A stretch of DNA of 64,000 bases, taken from the NCBI RefSeq assembly GCF_025963695.1, contig NZ_JAOQAH010000085.1, positions 62,001-126,000 on the forward strand, given 5' to 3'. The position numbers and the translations under genes were made by a program. Below are positions 35,100 through 43,403 of this stretch, in pieces (position 1 is the first letter of the stretch; each line of letters opens with the position of its first letter). Source of the DNA: Segetibacter sp. (GTDB lineage Bacteria > Bacteroidota > Bacteroidia > Chitinophagales > Chitinophagaceae). The notes beneath the pieces are model-generated. The model did not search any database, was not told the origin of the DNA, and saw only the letters and a list, made by a program, of their open reading frames with translations.

Positions 35100-36272
35100 T
35101 TAGTGAAATTTAGGGGGTGCGCTCTTATTCTTCTCAACCAAATACTCCAGCCATAGGGTTTTATTATAGGCAGGACAGTAGAAATAGTAGTTGATGTAGC
35201 TCCAGTGAAGAAAAATTTGTTTGAAAGGTGTGGGGTATGAAAAGGCAGGTCTGGCCTGGAAGAATAAATACTTCTGCTGGTTGCTTTTTTCAAATTCTTC
35301 TATTGTATTTAGATCAAGTGGAGGCGCTTCAGCATTTAATCGAAGCAGTGCTGTTCGCAATATTACTTGATCCATCACATTGGTGCTTTCTTCCAATTCT
35401 TTCCGGATGTCTGCTACTAACTGAGGTGTATATGGTTGCAGTTGAGGGATTTTGAAAGCACCCATTAGCCGGGTTAAATGATATAACAAAACAGGTGTCT
35501 TTACATAATAAGGCGATATATAAACAGGCCTTGTTTTATAGTACCTGTTTTTTACCATTTCGGTAATGTATTCTAAAGTTGCTGTGTCTTGCTTTACTAA
35601 CGGCAGCCCTTTTTCGAGCATGAAGTACATAATGTTACACTGAACAGAAAAATCAAAGTCAGGAGTCATTTTAAAGCCCATCCAGGTGCTGTAGGCGGGC
35701 AGATTTCTGTATTTTCTGAAGGTTGAAATTATTTTTCGTCTGCTGAGGTTACTTACACCAATCATCCTTTTTTTGGCAAGCGTGTTTACACTGTCGCTGT
35801 TATCTGAAGTCATTAATATCATAACCGTATCGTCCGCGTCTTCGCCCTGGCCAAAAACAACCTTTAAATATTTAAAGTAATAAGTGTGGGGCATGATGGG
35901 GGAGTAGGTTGGCCAGAAATTATAAAATGGGTAACCAAACCTGTTCTTGAAATTTGGATAAGTTGACGCAGCTTGTGAGACAATATTTTGTACAACCCGT
36001 TTGTTTTTTTCATCCAGGAAAGGAATCATGTTTTTAAAAGCGAAAGCCGTGATTGCTGTAAAAAAAATGTTGTTATCGGGCTGAAGATTATGAGGAATTC
36101 CTCCACATTCTCTTGTTCCGTAGAACATGCCGGCATAAAATTCACCATCATCTTGTTTCACCTGCATTGCTGCAATATCCTTTACCAACGCATTTATTAA
36201 AACGGTATCATTATTTGCAAAAGAATAAGATGAAAAAACAGAAAAGAGTAAAATATATACGGTTCTTCTCAT
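35100..36272 (-). CDS. Exported alpha-helical protein with DxDDT motif (class II terpene-cyclase-like)
   Basis: From ATG 36272 the product has 390 residues with a signal peptide (MRRTVYILLFSVFSSYSFAN). The body is helical and rich in aromatic residues, as in alpha/alpha-barrel proteins. DADDT at 145-149 (GQGEDADDTVMIL) is the DxDDT motif used for protonation by class II terpene and triterpene cyclases. It lies downstream of a class I isoprenoid-type gene on the same strand. The length (one barrel) and export signal are unusual for such cyclases, so this may be a prenyl-chain-binding or carbohydrate-active alpha/alpha-barrel protein instead. The upstream in-frame extension would overlap a repeat. 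Confidence 0.55.
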   Translation of the reverse strand: MRRTVYILLFSVFSSYSFANNDTVLINALVKDIAAMQVKQDDGEFYAGMFYGTRECGGIPHNLQPDNNIFFTAITAFAFKNMIPFLDEKNKRVVQNIVSQAASTYPNFKNRFGYPFYNFWPTYSPIMPHTYYFKYLKVVFGQGEDADDTVMILMTSDNSDSVNTLAKKRMIGVSNLSRRKIISTFRKYRNLPAYSTWMGFKMTPDFDFSVQCNIMYFMLEKGLPLVKQDTATLEYITEMVKNRYYKTRPVYISPYYVKTPVLLYHLTRLMGAFKIPQLQPYTPQLVADIRKELEESTNVMDQVILRTALLRLNAEAPPLDLNTIEEFEKSNQQKYLFFQARPAFSYPTPFKQIFLHWSYINYYFYCPAYNKTLWLEYLVEKNKSAPPKFH

Positions 36273-36370
36273 AGGGAAAGGTGGCTTAACGGCGAAGCGC
36301 CTGAGTGGTTTAAATTGATAATCATTTGACGCTTGATAGATGGGAGCATTGGCTGAATATTTAAAAAATC

Positions 36371-36421
36371 GTACACGCGTGCGACGCAACGGAAGTCTAA
36401 TAGTGGCAGTGCTGCGCGGTA
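36371..36421 (+). repeat. Dispersed intergenic repeat, GTGCGACGC variant
   Basis: GTACACG, C, core GTGCGACGCAAC, GGAAG, then a variable stretch ending in GCGGTAAA. It lies between the two terpenoid-motif genes. Confidence 0.7.
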
Positions 36422-36481
36422 AAAAAAATTTTTCGGATACTTAAATAACACAAGCATAGCTGTTGTAGTAATGACAAAAGT

Positions 36482-37474
36482 TTAAGTAAGCCTTGGAAGC
36501 TTGTAAGCATAATACAGCCACTTTAATACATTTTTTGTTTTCTCCATATCGCAAACCAACTGTTTTCGACTCATGTTTTTGTAATTTAACGGTTTGCCTA
36601 ACTGCCGCTCTAAACCGATCATCTTATCTATTACCACAACACCTCTGCTAATAACGAGGTGCATGGCAATAGCGAATTCTTCTTTTTTATGTTGCTGGTA
36701 GGGAAGGGCATAAATGAGGCGGTTGCATTCCTTTACCCTCGACATAAATAATGCTTTCAATCTGCTGTAATCAGCACAACGGTCGGGAAGTGTAATGATG
36801 CCGTCGCGAAGGTCTTTACACATATCGAAAAGATCGTTTCCAAATTGCATCAAACTACCCACGTAAAACAATACTTTCCACATAGCCGCACTGGCGGGGT
36901 TTTCCATTATCTGGTGATAGATGATAACAGAGTGGCCACCTTTTGCATACGTTATGCGTTCAAGCTCCTCATCGTTTATTGCAGGGTCCGTTTGTTTTAT
37001 GGTTTCCAGTTGTATCTCAAACACATTTTTTGCGGCTGCAAGGTATTCCTTTTTGTTAGGTACATCTTTCAGCATAAAAGATTGTATTTCCTTGGCAACG
37101 TGTGCTGAAAAAGTTTGAGCCTGGTAGCGTTCAGGATGATAAGTAATTTCATTTATAGCATCCACATCCAGCCTGTCAATATCAAATAAGTCGTCGCCCA
37201 CCGGTGTCAGTATTCCAAAAAGCGTGGCTCTTTTTCTTTCAGGACTGGTGTAGTTTTCATTGTATAAATGTTTATAGCTTGAGCAGAGAATGGTAGGAAT
37301 AAATAAGCCATAGTACTGTCTTATCTTTTTTAATTGCTCTTCATCAAAAGTACCTGCATGTTTTTTCTGTAGTTCTTCCAGATAAGGGTTTAAAAATGTA
37401 TTGATGTAATGCTGCTGTATTTTTAATTCTTTCCTGAACCTTGTAATGGTTCTTAAGTAAGATAAGATTATCAT
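36482..37474 (-). CDS. Class I isoprenoid-synthase-fold protein (DDxxD and NDxxD motifs)
   Basis: A 330-residue all-helical protein without signal peptide. DDLFD at 94-98 fits the first aspartate-rich motif (DDxxD) of trans-isoprenyl diphosphate synthases and class I terpene synthases. NDLFDMCKD at 213-221, in the context GSLMQFGNDLFD, fits either the second prenyltransferase motif (GxxFQxxDD) or a variant NSE triad. KGGHSVIIYH precedes it, where such enzymes bind diphosphate. It should bind an allylic diphosphate through magnesium. Product and length specificity are open. The DxDDT gene follows downstream on the same strand. Confidence 0.65.
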   Translation of the reverse strand: MIILSYLRTITRFRKELKIQQHYINTFLNPYLEELQKKHAGTFDEEQLKKIRQYYGLFIPTILCSSYKHLYNENYTSPERKRATLFGILTPVGDDLFDIDRLDVDAINEITYHPERYQAQTFSAHVAKEIQSFMLKDVPNKKEYLAAAKNVFEIQLETIKQTDPAINDEELERITYAKGGHSVIIYHQIMENPASAAMWKVLFYVGSLMQFGNDLFDMCKDLRDGIITLPDRCADYSRLKALFMSRVKECNRLIYALPYQQHKKEEFAIAMHLVISRGVVVIDKMIGLERQLGKPLNYKNMSRKQLVCDMEKTKNVLKWLYYAYKLPRLT

Positions 37475-37601
37475 TTCTCATGCTGTTTCTGTAAGTGGGT
37501 AAAGATATTATATTCTTAATTTGAGGTTGGGCTTTTAAAATATTGGAGCACCTGGTGCCAGCTAGCGGGTAAGCTTTTTGCTGCAAATTTTGTAAACGCT
37601 T

Positions 37602-38387
37602 ATGAGAAGTAAAGCCCACATCAAAAGTCATCCTATACATCCTATATTGGTATGTTTCCCCCTGGCGTTTTATATTGGCACCCTTGTGTTCGACTCACTG
37701 CGTATCATTAAAGACGACGTTGCTTTCGGGTTAACCGGTCAATATCTTCATTCTGCGGGAATTATTGCTGCTGTGTGTGCTGCTATTCCGGGTATCATCG
37801 ATTACACGTATACAGTGCCGCCAAAAAGTTCAGCTAAACAGCGTGCAGCGACACATGGTATCGTAAATACTGCCGTCCTGCTCATATTTGGTATTGCTTT
37901 ATACTGCAAGCACATCGATCATTTTCCGCCTTACATAGTTATTGGCTTAGAATTTATTGGGGTTGTGCTTACCTGTTATGCAGGTTGGTTGGGCGGAACC
38001 CTGGTACACAAAAACCAGATCGGAATTGACGTACGGTATGCAAGCTCAGGCAAATGGAAAGAACAATACTTTGAAACGGCGTCGGGGCGATTAGAAGTCT
38101 GTGCAATTGATGAGCTGCAGGTTGACCAGATGAAACTTATACATGCAAAAGATAAACGTATAGTGGTTGCCAGGACAGAGCAAGGTTTTGTTGCTTTTGA
38201 TGACCGCTGTTCACATAAGGGAGGTTCTCTTGCCGGCGGCGCAATGATTTGCGGAACAGTACAATGCCCCTGGCACGGAAGCCAGTTCGATGTTGCAACA
38301 GGTGCAGTAAAAGCGGGGCCTGCAACCGGTAAAATTCCAACGTACCTCGTTACAGAAGGGGAGGGAAAGGTTTTTTTGATGTTGTAG
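37602..38387 (+). CDS. DUF2231 membrane domain fused to Rieske [2Fe-2S] domain
   Basis: A 261-residue protein. Residues 1-135 contain four membrane helices of the DUF2231 type (HPIHPILVCFPLAFYIGTLV; SAGIIAAVCAAIPGIIDY; TAVLLIFGIALY; LEFIGVVLTCYAGWLGG). Residues 165-261 are a Rieske ferredoxin domain with ligands Cys203-His205 (CSH) and Cys222-His225 (CPWH) and the binding loop GGSLAGGAMICGTVQ. It probably moves electrons at the inner membrane. It is divergent from the class I isoprenoid gene (128 bp between starts). The partner oxidase or dehydrogenase is not known. Confidence 0.85.
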   Translation: MRSKAHIKSHPIHPILVCFPLAFYIGTLVFDSLRIIKDDVAFGLTGQYLHSAGIIAAVCAAIPGIIDYTYTVPPKSSAKQRAATHGIVNTAVLLIFGIALYCKHIDHFPPYIVIGLEFIGVVLTCYAGWLGGTLVHKNQIGIDVRYASSGKWKEQYFETASGRLEVCAIDELQVDQMKLIHAKDKRIVVARTEQGFVAFDDRCSHKGGSLAGGAMICGTVQCPWHGSQFDVATGAVKAGPATGKIPTYLVTEGEGKVFLML

Positions 38388-38450
38388 AGAAGGCGGAAAC
38401 TGGTAGTTAAAAACTAAATTGGGAGGTCGCAGGGAGAAAGTTTTTTTTGT

Positions 38451-38499
38451 GTACCAGCTAACCTCTTTGTTTGGGCTCCGGTTGCGGCGCTCCGTTCAG
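38451..38499 (-). repeat. Diverged dispersed intergenic repeat
   Basis: Minus strand: left part CTGAACG, G, core AGCGCCGCAAC, CGGAG, 18 variable bases, right box CTGGTAC. The left and core resemble the copy at 53577 (AACGGAGCGTCGCAACGATG). Confidence 0.6.
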
Positions 38500-38541
38500 G
38501 TTTTCATCTTTATTGTACCTTTTTTCCATAATAATAGCCCT

Positions 38542-39435
38542 TTACGAAACACGAACTTCGTTTGTAATGTATACTTTTTCACCTACTGCCACCACCATTT
38601 CGCAAGGCCCCTCAAAGCCATTTCCTGTTTCAAATGTTTTTAGTTCCATCTCAATTTCCTCCCAAACCGATTCTTTTTCGGCGTCTGGCAATCCGCTTAG
38701 CATTTGGTGTAACGCACCAAAAGATTCCTTTTCAAATCGAACACATTCTTTCGCTGATGGAAGCAGCAAAGGAGAGTTAACGCGTTCTGACTGTACATTT
38801 TTGAAGCCCGCTTGTTGAAAGGTTTTTTCAATAATACCTTCGGCTCCTAAACTAAATGGACCGGGCTGACCGGGTAGAGGTGGTGGTAGCTTTGCACGAT
38901 TGCGAATAATAGAAACGGGTACCGAGAAAAATTTATTTTTTTCAGGAGTTGAATAAACGATGGCCGCAACTTTACCGCCGGGCTTCAACACCCGCAACAT
39001 TTCTTTTAAGGCTTTTTGCTGGTCTGGAAAATAGATAAGGCCGACTCTTGAAATAACTGCATCGAAAGTTTCATCTTGTAATGTTAGATTTTCGCCGTCC
39101 ATAACCTTCGTCTCTATGTTGTTTAGCCCGGCTTGTTGCGCCATTTTCCGGGCAAATTCCAAAATATTCGAAGAAATGTCCGTTGCCAAAACATAACCAG
39201 ACGGTCCCACTTTCCTGGCCGTTGTTATAGATTGTTCACCGGCTCCAGCGGCAACGTCAAGTACCCGGTGGCCAGTTGCAATACCAGCCATTTCTACCAT
39301 TTTATCCGTCGCTGGCCCCAACCATTTATTTAGCGTGTTGCTCCATTTATACCATGCTTCTGCTGCCGACTGCCACTGATCGTGGGTAGTGTTCTTGTAT
39401 TTTACCGGGTCAAATGGAGGCGTAGCTGTTTCCAT
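38542..39435 (-). CDS. Class I SAM-dependent methyltransferase (UbiE/Methyltransf_11 type)
   Basis: A 297-residue soluble protein. SAM-binding motif I is VLDVAAGAGEQS, acidic loop ATDISSNILEFA, motif II region FDAVISRVGLIYFPD and post motif VLKPGGKVAAIV. The C-terminal half (QAGFKNVQSERVNSPLLLPSAKEC) resembles small-molecule methyltransferases of the UbiE/COQ5-like group. The substrate is unknown; a lipid or quinone is possible. A single gene with a 390-bp spacer upstream. Confidence 0.85.
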   Translation of the reverse strand: METATPPFDPVKYKNTTHDQWQSAAEAWYKWSNTLNKWLGPATDKMVEMAGIATGHRVLDVAAGAGEQSITTARKVGPSGYVLATDISSNILEFARKMAQQAGLNNIETKVMDGENLTLQDETFDAVISRVGLIYFPDQQKALKEMLRVLKPGGKVAAIVYSTPEKNKFFSVPVSIIRNRAKLPPPLPGQPGPFSLGAEGIIEKTFQQAGFKNVQSERVNSPLLLPSAKECVRFEKESFGALHQMLSGLPDAEKESVWEEIEMELKTFETGNGFEGPCEMVVAVGEKVYITNEVRVS

Positions 39436-39827
39436 AATAGAGTTGATTTATTAAACTTGATTTTAAAAAAGAGCAAACTCCAAACGCTGCTGGCGTCCAG
39501 CTCTCTTGGGGATATAGAAAGATAAATACTTTCTGTAACTTTTAAAATAGGTGCAAAAAAATGGTTGAGAAGGTGGCAAGTAGTTATGGGCCTGGCAAAA
39601 ACCCATGGGTGTTCGGAATGGTTGTTGACTTGGTTGAATAGGGAATTGCCGCCAACCGCTGGGTGATTTGATGTAAACAGCAAGTTGTTCTAATGTTAGT
39701 TGGGTTTGTGTTGGATGCTATCTGACTTGTTGATGAAATTATACATAGTTAAAAAAACACTTTCCCATTTTATATTGGTTCAACCATTGTTTGCCATAAT
39801 TGTAAAAATTATAATACTCATTAAACA
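39436..39827. other. Intergenic, 392 bp, divergent promoter region
   Basis: It separates the methyltransferase gene from the small membrane gene. A short inverted repeat AGAAAG/CTTTCT (7-base loop) occurs near 39518-39537. No coding frame or dispersed repeat copy is seen. Confidence 0.35.
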
Positions 39828-40100
39828 ATGCTGACACTTAATATCTGGAATGTCCTCGCACTTATCTCCTTAGTTTTATTAGTACTGTTCTCAAAAAATA
39901 GAAATGCTGTTTGGGCCGGCCTTGCGGGAGGCTTCATAGTAGGATTAATTATCGCAATCATTTATTCATTTAAAGGAAATGGTTTTCCGTGGGTAGTATT
40001 AATGAAAGCTGCAATCATTGGAATACTTGCTGGTTCATTAGTAGCATTTGTTGCGGGATTGTCGAAGAAGTCAAAAGCTGCTAAGCAAGGCGAACTATAG
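39828..40100 (+). CDS. Small three-helix membrane protein
   Basis: A 90-residue protein with three hydrophobic stretches (IWNVLALISLVLLVLFS; AVWAGLAGGFIVGLIIAIIY; VLMKAAIIGILAGSLVAFVA) and a Lys-rich C-terminus (KKSKAAKQGEL). It should be an inner-membrane protein with a cytoplasmic tail. No family is recognised. ATG 39828 is the only plausible start. Confidence 0.6.
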   Translation: MLTLNIWNVLALISLVLLVLFSKNRNAVWAGLAGGFIVGLIIAIIYSFKGNGFPWVVLMKAAIIGILAGSLVAFVAGLSKKSKAAKQGEL

Positions 40101-40135
40101 CTTCATCCAGACATCCCGGATATTTTCCTGGCCGG

Positions 40136-40240
40136 GATGCTGCTGTTCCTACAGTTTTTATAGACGATGATGGTCAGGCTTACCTGTTTTTGGGTAATAC
40201 CACACTTCATTATGTAAGGCGAAAGGACAATATGCTATAA
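40136..40240 (+). pseudogene. Fragment of a GH43-type glycoside hydrolase
   Basis: A 34-codon frame reads DAAVPTVFIDDDGQAYLFLG then NTTLHYVRRKDNML and TAA. The 'P-T-V-F-I-D-D-D-G-x-A-Y-L' segment is a hallmark of GH43 arabinofuranosidases/xylosidases (blade 2 of the five-bladed propeller). No other part of such an enzyme is present, so this is an isolated remnant. Confidence 0.6.
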
Positions 40241-40267
40241 ATGGATCGCTCCCATTTATAGTTCGAT

Positions 40268-41263
40268 TTATTGATTCAAAATATGTTCAATCCTGTCTAA
40301 TTCTTCCTCGTTAAAAATGGTTCTGGAGTAAGCCTGGAGACAATCTTCGAGTTGCTCTAATTTGCTGACACCAATCAATACTGATGTGATTCGTTCGTCT
40401 TTAAGTAACCATGAAAGAGCCATCTGGGCAAGGGTTTGTCCTCTCTCCTGGGCGATGTAATTTAACCTTGCAATTTTATCTACCGTTTCAGGTGTTACCT
40501 GGTTTTCCTGCAAAAATCCGGTAGGTTTTGCCGCCCGTGAGTCTTCGGGTATTCCCTTCAGATATTTGTTTGTTAGCAATCCCTGCGCAAGTGGTGAGAA
40601 TGGGATACAGCCGACTCCTTCACGCTCAAGTAAACTTAGCAAGCCGCCCTCAACCCACCGCTCAAACATAGAATATTTAGGCTGGTGAATAATACAAGGA
40701 GTTCCTAAATCCTTTAAAATTTGCATAGCCCTTTCCGCCTCCGGAAGCTGGTAATTAGATATTCCCACATAAAGTGCTTTTCCTTGCCTGACTATCAAAT
40801 CTAAAGCACCCATTGTTTCCTCAAGGGGCGTGGTTGGGTCTGGCCGATGACTGTAAAAAATATCTACATAATCAAGCCTCATCCTTCTGAGACTTTGGTC
40901 CAGACTGGATATAAGATATTTTTTTGAACCCCACTCACCATACGGCCCTTCCCACATTTTATAGCCCGCTTTTGAAGAAATAATCATTTCATCCCTGTAA
41001 CCTTCAAAATCTTTTTTAAGAATGTGTCCAAAGTTTTCTTCGGCCGAGCCCGGAGGCGGGCCGTAGTTATTTGCAAGGTCAAAATGTGTGATGCCGCTAT
41101 CAAAGGCGTGCTGTAAAATTTTGCGGCAGTTTTTGTAATCATCAACGTCACCGAAGTTGTGCCAAAGCCCAAGCGAAATTGCCGGAAGCAATAATCCACT
41201 TCTTCCGCAACGTCTATATTCCATTGTTTTATATCTTTCTGCCGATGGTGTGTACGATGACAT
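40268..41263 (-). CDS. Aldo/keto reductase (YghZ/Gpr-like, L-glyceraldehyde-3-phosphate reductase type)
   Basis: A 331-residue TIM barrel. The catalytic tetrad is visible: Asp62 and Tyr67 (FDLANNYGPPPGSAE), Lys98 (SSKAG) and His139 (FYSHRPDPTTP). The GPPPGSAEENFG loop and WEGPYGEWGSKKYL are characteristic of the YghZ branch, which reduces methylglyoxal and L-glyceraldehyde 3-phosphate with NADPH and also forms the fold of Kv-beta subunits. It is cytoplasmic and stands alone. Confidence 0.88.
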   Translation of the reverse strand: MSSYTPSAERYKTMEYRRCGRSGLLLPAISLGLWHNFGDVDDYKNCRKILQHAFDSGITHFDLANNYGPPPGSAEENFGHILKKDFEGYRDEMIISSKAGYKMWEGPYGEWGSKKYLISSLDQSLRRMRLDYVDIFYSHRPDPTTPLEETMGALDLIVRQGKALYVGISNYQLPEAERAMQILKDLGTPCIIHQPKYSMFERWVEGGLLSLLEREGVGCIPFSPLAQGLLTNKYLKGIPEDSRAAKPTGFLQENQVTPETVDKIARLNYIAQERGQTLAQMALSWLLKDERITSVLIGVSKLEQLEDCLQAYSRTIFNEEELDRIEHILNQ

Positions 41264-41452
41264 ATATTATTGGTATTTATTCTTAAAAATAATGCATATC
41301 TCTTTTTTGCCTGCGGAGGGTTTATTTATGCGTTCTTAAAACTGAAAAAATCAGGCCTGAATCAACTTTGCAGATACGATTCGCCGAAAACATAACGCAT
41401 GCAAAAAAGGCATACATGTTGTATAAGACCAACTATAACAAACTGGTATTTT

Positions 41453-42091
41453 ATGAAAAACGCTTTTTTACTAGTCGCTTCTTTGATTTTTTCTACGGTG
41501 TCATTTCCATTTGAGAGCATTGGACAAAATACTACAACAAAAAATTCACTAACTAATTTTGAGGCACTCCACAAGGGAAGTGCAATACAACTTTCGTGGA
41601 CCGCATTATACGAAACTGATTTAACCAGCCACGAAATTCAAAAGAGTGCAAACGGCTCATCTTTTACAAATATTGGAACTCTTGTGGCTCAAAATAATGC
41701 CGGTTCGTACCGCTATACTTTTTTAGACGCCAGTCCTGTTGAAGGCCTTAATTATTATCGTTTGCGTACCCTCGATAAGAGAGGCTATGAAACTTTTAGC
41801 AATATCATAGAGGTCGATAGGGGCTTTGGTCGAACAAATGTTATGGTGCTTCCTAATCCTGTCAGGGGCGGTGTGCTCAACCTGCAGTTAAGCAACATTA
41901 ATAGTGGAAAGTATGCAATCAGTCTGTACAGCAACTCGGGTCAAAAAGTTTTTGCCCCCTCCCTTGACTTATCAAATGGTTCGTTAACTCAGACAATTAA
42001 TCTTCCCCAAAATCTTGGTCGCGGAATCTATTTCTTACAGTTTTCCAACGGGGGTGATACAAGGATCAATAAGCAAGTGTTGCTGCAATAG
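41453..42091 (+). CDS. Secreted protein with T9SS type A sorting domain
   Basis: From ATG 41453 the product has 212 residues with a signal peptide (MKNAFLLVASLIFSTVSFPF). Residues about 30-130 resemble a fibronectin-III-like repeat common next to T9SS domains (LSWTALYETDLTSHEIQKS; YRYTFLDASPVEGLNYYRLR). The last 80 residues are the sorting domain (VLPNPVRGGVLNLQL; LGRGIYFLQFSNGG; KQVLLQ). Export to the surface is therefore expected; there is no catalytic domain, so it may be an adhesive or structural protein. The upstream in-frame ATG 41399 would bury the signal peptide. Confidence 0.85.
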   Translation: MKNAFLLVASLIFSTVSFPFESIGQNTTTKNSLTNFEALHKGSAIQLSWTALYETDLTSHEIQKSANGSSFTNIGTLVAQNNAGSYRYTFLDASPVEGLNYYRLRTLDKRGYETFSNIIEVDRGFGRTNVMVLPNPVRGGVLNLQLSNINSGKYAISLYSNSGQKVFAPSLDLSNGSLTQTINLPQNLGRGIYFLQFSNGGDTRINKQVLLQ

Positions 42092-42549
42092 AAGTTTTTT
42101 GATTTCTGAAACATGTAGGTGTGCCTTTTTCCCTTTTTTTACCCTGCGTAAAATGGATACAAACAACTTTATTATAAGTAAAGGCTTCACCGGTATATCA
42201 ATCTCTGCAACTAATGTTGGCCTTATGCGGCAGTACGAGAAATAAAATCTACTAATCTTAATTTTATTGAGGCAGTTGGCGCTTTGTTTAGCCACTTTTT
42301 CGAGATTGAGATTTACAAAAGAAAGTTTCATTGCTGCGGCATTTCAATTCAGAATTAGATACTGATACTCCTCCCGGGGCCCTTGTGAATTTAGAAGGCT
42401 ACTTTAAATGATTGTCTCTCACACAGCTGTTAATGTAGTCTGGTTTCCAGGGAGTGAAAAATTACACGGACTTGCATTTGAACTAGCTGTTCAGCTTGGA
42501 ACAGATTTTATAGCACACTATCTTTATTTATCTAACTAAATCAACTTTT
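42092..42549. other. Intergenic, 458 bp, with possible coding remnants
   Basis: A 43-residue ATG frame at 42408-42539 (MIVSHTAVNVVWFPGSEKLH then GLAFELAVQLGTDFIAHYLY) and earlier phrases such as NFIEAVGALFSHFFEIEIYK are protein-like but do not join into one gene. It may be decayed sequence. No repeat copy was seen. Confidence 0.3.
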
Positions 42550-43101
42550 ATGGTAGAAAATTTGAACAGCCTCGTAAAACAAAATGCCGATGCCCTTATC
42601 ATACACAATACGGCCATTCCTAATGAACGAAATGAAGAAGCAGTGCAGGAAGCTAGCACTGCCATAGAGAATTCTTTGAAAACGTCTTTATCTGGTGGAA
42701 ACGTAAAGGAAGTAGCTAATCTTTTTAATGGTACTGGCGAGAACGTTGCAGCGAGCCCTGTTACACAACAAGCTACCGGAACTTTCATGGACCGGTTGCA
42801 AAGCCGCTTCGGCCTGAACGTGCAACAGGCAGCGAACATAGCTAACAACTTAATACCAACGGTGTTAAAGAGACTGGTACAAAAAACAGCGGACCCTGCA
42901 GACAACAGCTTTAATATCCAAAAGATTTTTAGCGAGGTGAGTGGCGGAAAAACGGATGGCCTGAACGTTCAGGCGATGATGACAAAGTTTAAAGGAAGTA
43001 TGGATAAAGATGGTGATGGCGATGTAGATCTTGATGATCTGAAAGCATTTTTTACTGGGAATGGTGGGGTAGTTGACAAAATAAAAGGACTTTTTAAATA
43101 G
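42550..43101 (+). CDS. DUF937-like protein with C-terminal EF-hand
   Basis: A 183-residue soluble, mostly helical protein. The central region (MDRLQSRFGLNVQQAANIAN; LIPTVLKRLVQKTADP) resembles DUF937/YidB-type helical repeats. Residues 152-163 (DKDGDGDVDLDD) form a canonical calcium-binding EF-hand loop followed by an exit helix. Calcium binding is likely. It is followed 36 bp downstream by another small gene on the same strand. Function unknown. Confidence 0.65.
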   Translation: MVENLNSLVKQNADALIIHNTAIPNERNEEAVQEASTAIENSLKTSLSGGNVKEVANLFNGTGENVAASPVTQQATGTFMDRLQSRFGLNVQQAANIANNLIPTVLKRLVQKTADPADNSFNIQKIFSEVSGGKTDGLNVQAMMTKFKGSMDKDGDGDVDLDDLKAFFTGNGGVVDKIKGLFK

Positions 43102-43137
43102 GCAGGATCTAAAAGGAGTGATCAGGAAGGAAGAAGT

Positions 43138-43362
43138 ATGTTCCTACGGCTGAATACTCTAAAACATATTGTTTTCAACCTGGTGAATAGCAGACGTGTT
43201 CACCAGGAATTGTGGGGAAAAGGAAACAGCAAATGGGGGCCGGTTGTTGAAACCGATGATGTAAACAAAGCATTAAATGGAAAAGTATTGGAAAAGTTTT
43301 TGGCTACACCGGACTTTTATTTCGAAACCTTGGAATTGATAGCATATCAGGCAAGAGAATAA
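43138..43362 (+). CDS. Small hypothetical protein, 74 residues
   Basis: A soluble, basic-to-neutral protein with helix LNTLKHIVFNLVNSRRVHQE, a Gly/Trp-containing turn (LWGKGNSKWGPVVETDD) and a C-terminal helix (VNKALNGKVLEKFLA). It probably shares a transcript with the EF-hand gene 36 bp upstream. Coding character is good; no family was recognised. Confidence 0.5.
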   Translation: MFLRLNTLKHIVFNLVNSRRVHQELWGKGNSKWGPVVETDDVNKALNGKVLEKFLATPDFYFETLELIAYQARE

Positions 43363-43403
43363 CAGTAAGAGATAGCGTAAAACCTGGTATGTAGTAGTTG
43401 TAA

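Noticed and set aside
36273..36389. N-terminal extension of the DxDDT protein
   Set aside because: The extra residues overlap the dispersed repeat at 36371 and would bury the signal peptide; ATG 36272 is preferred.
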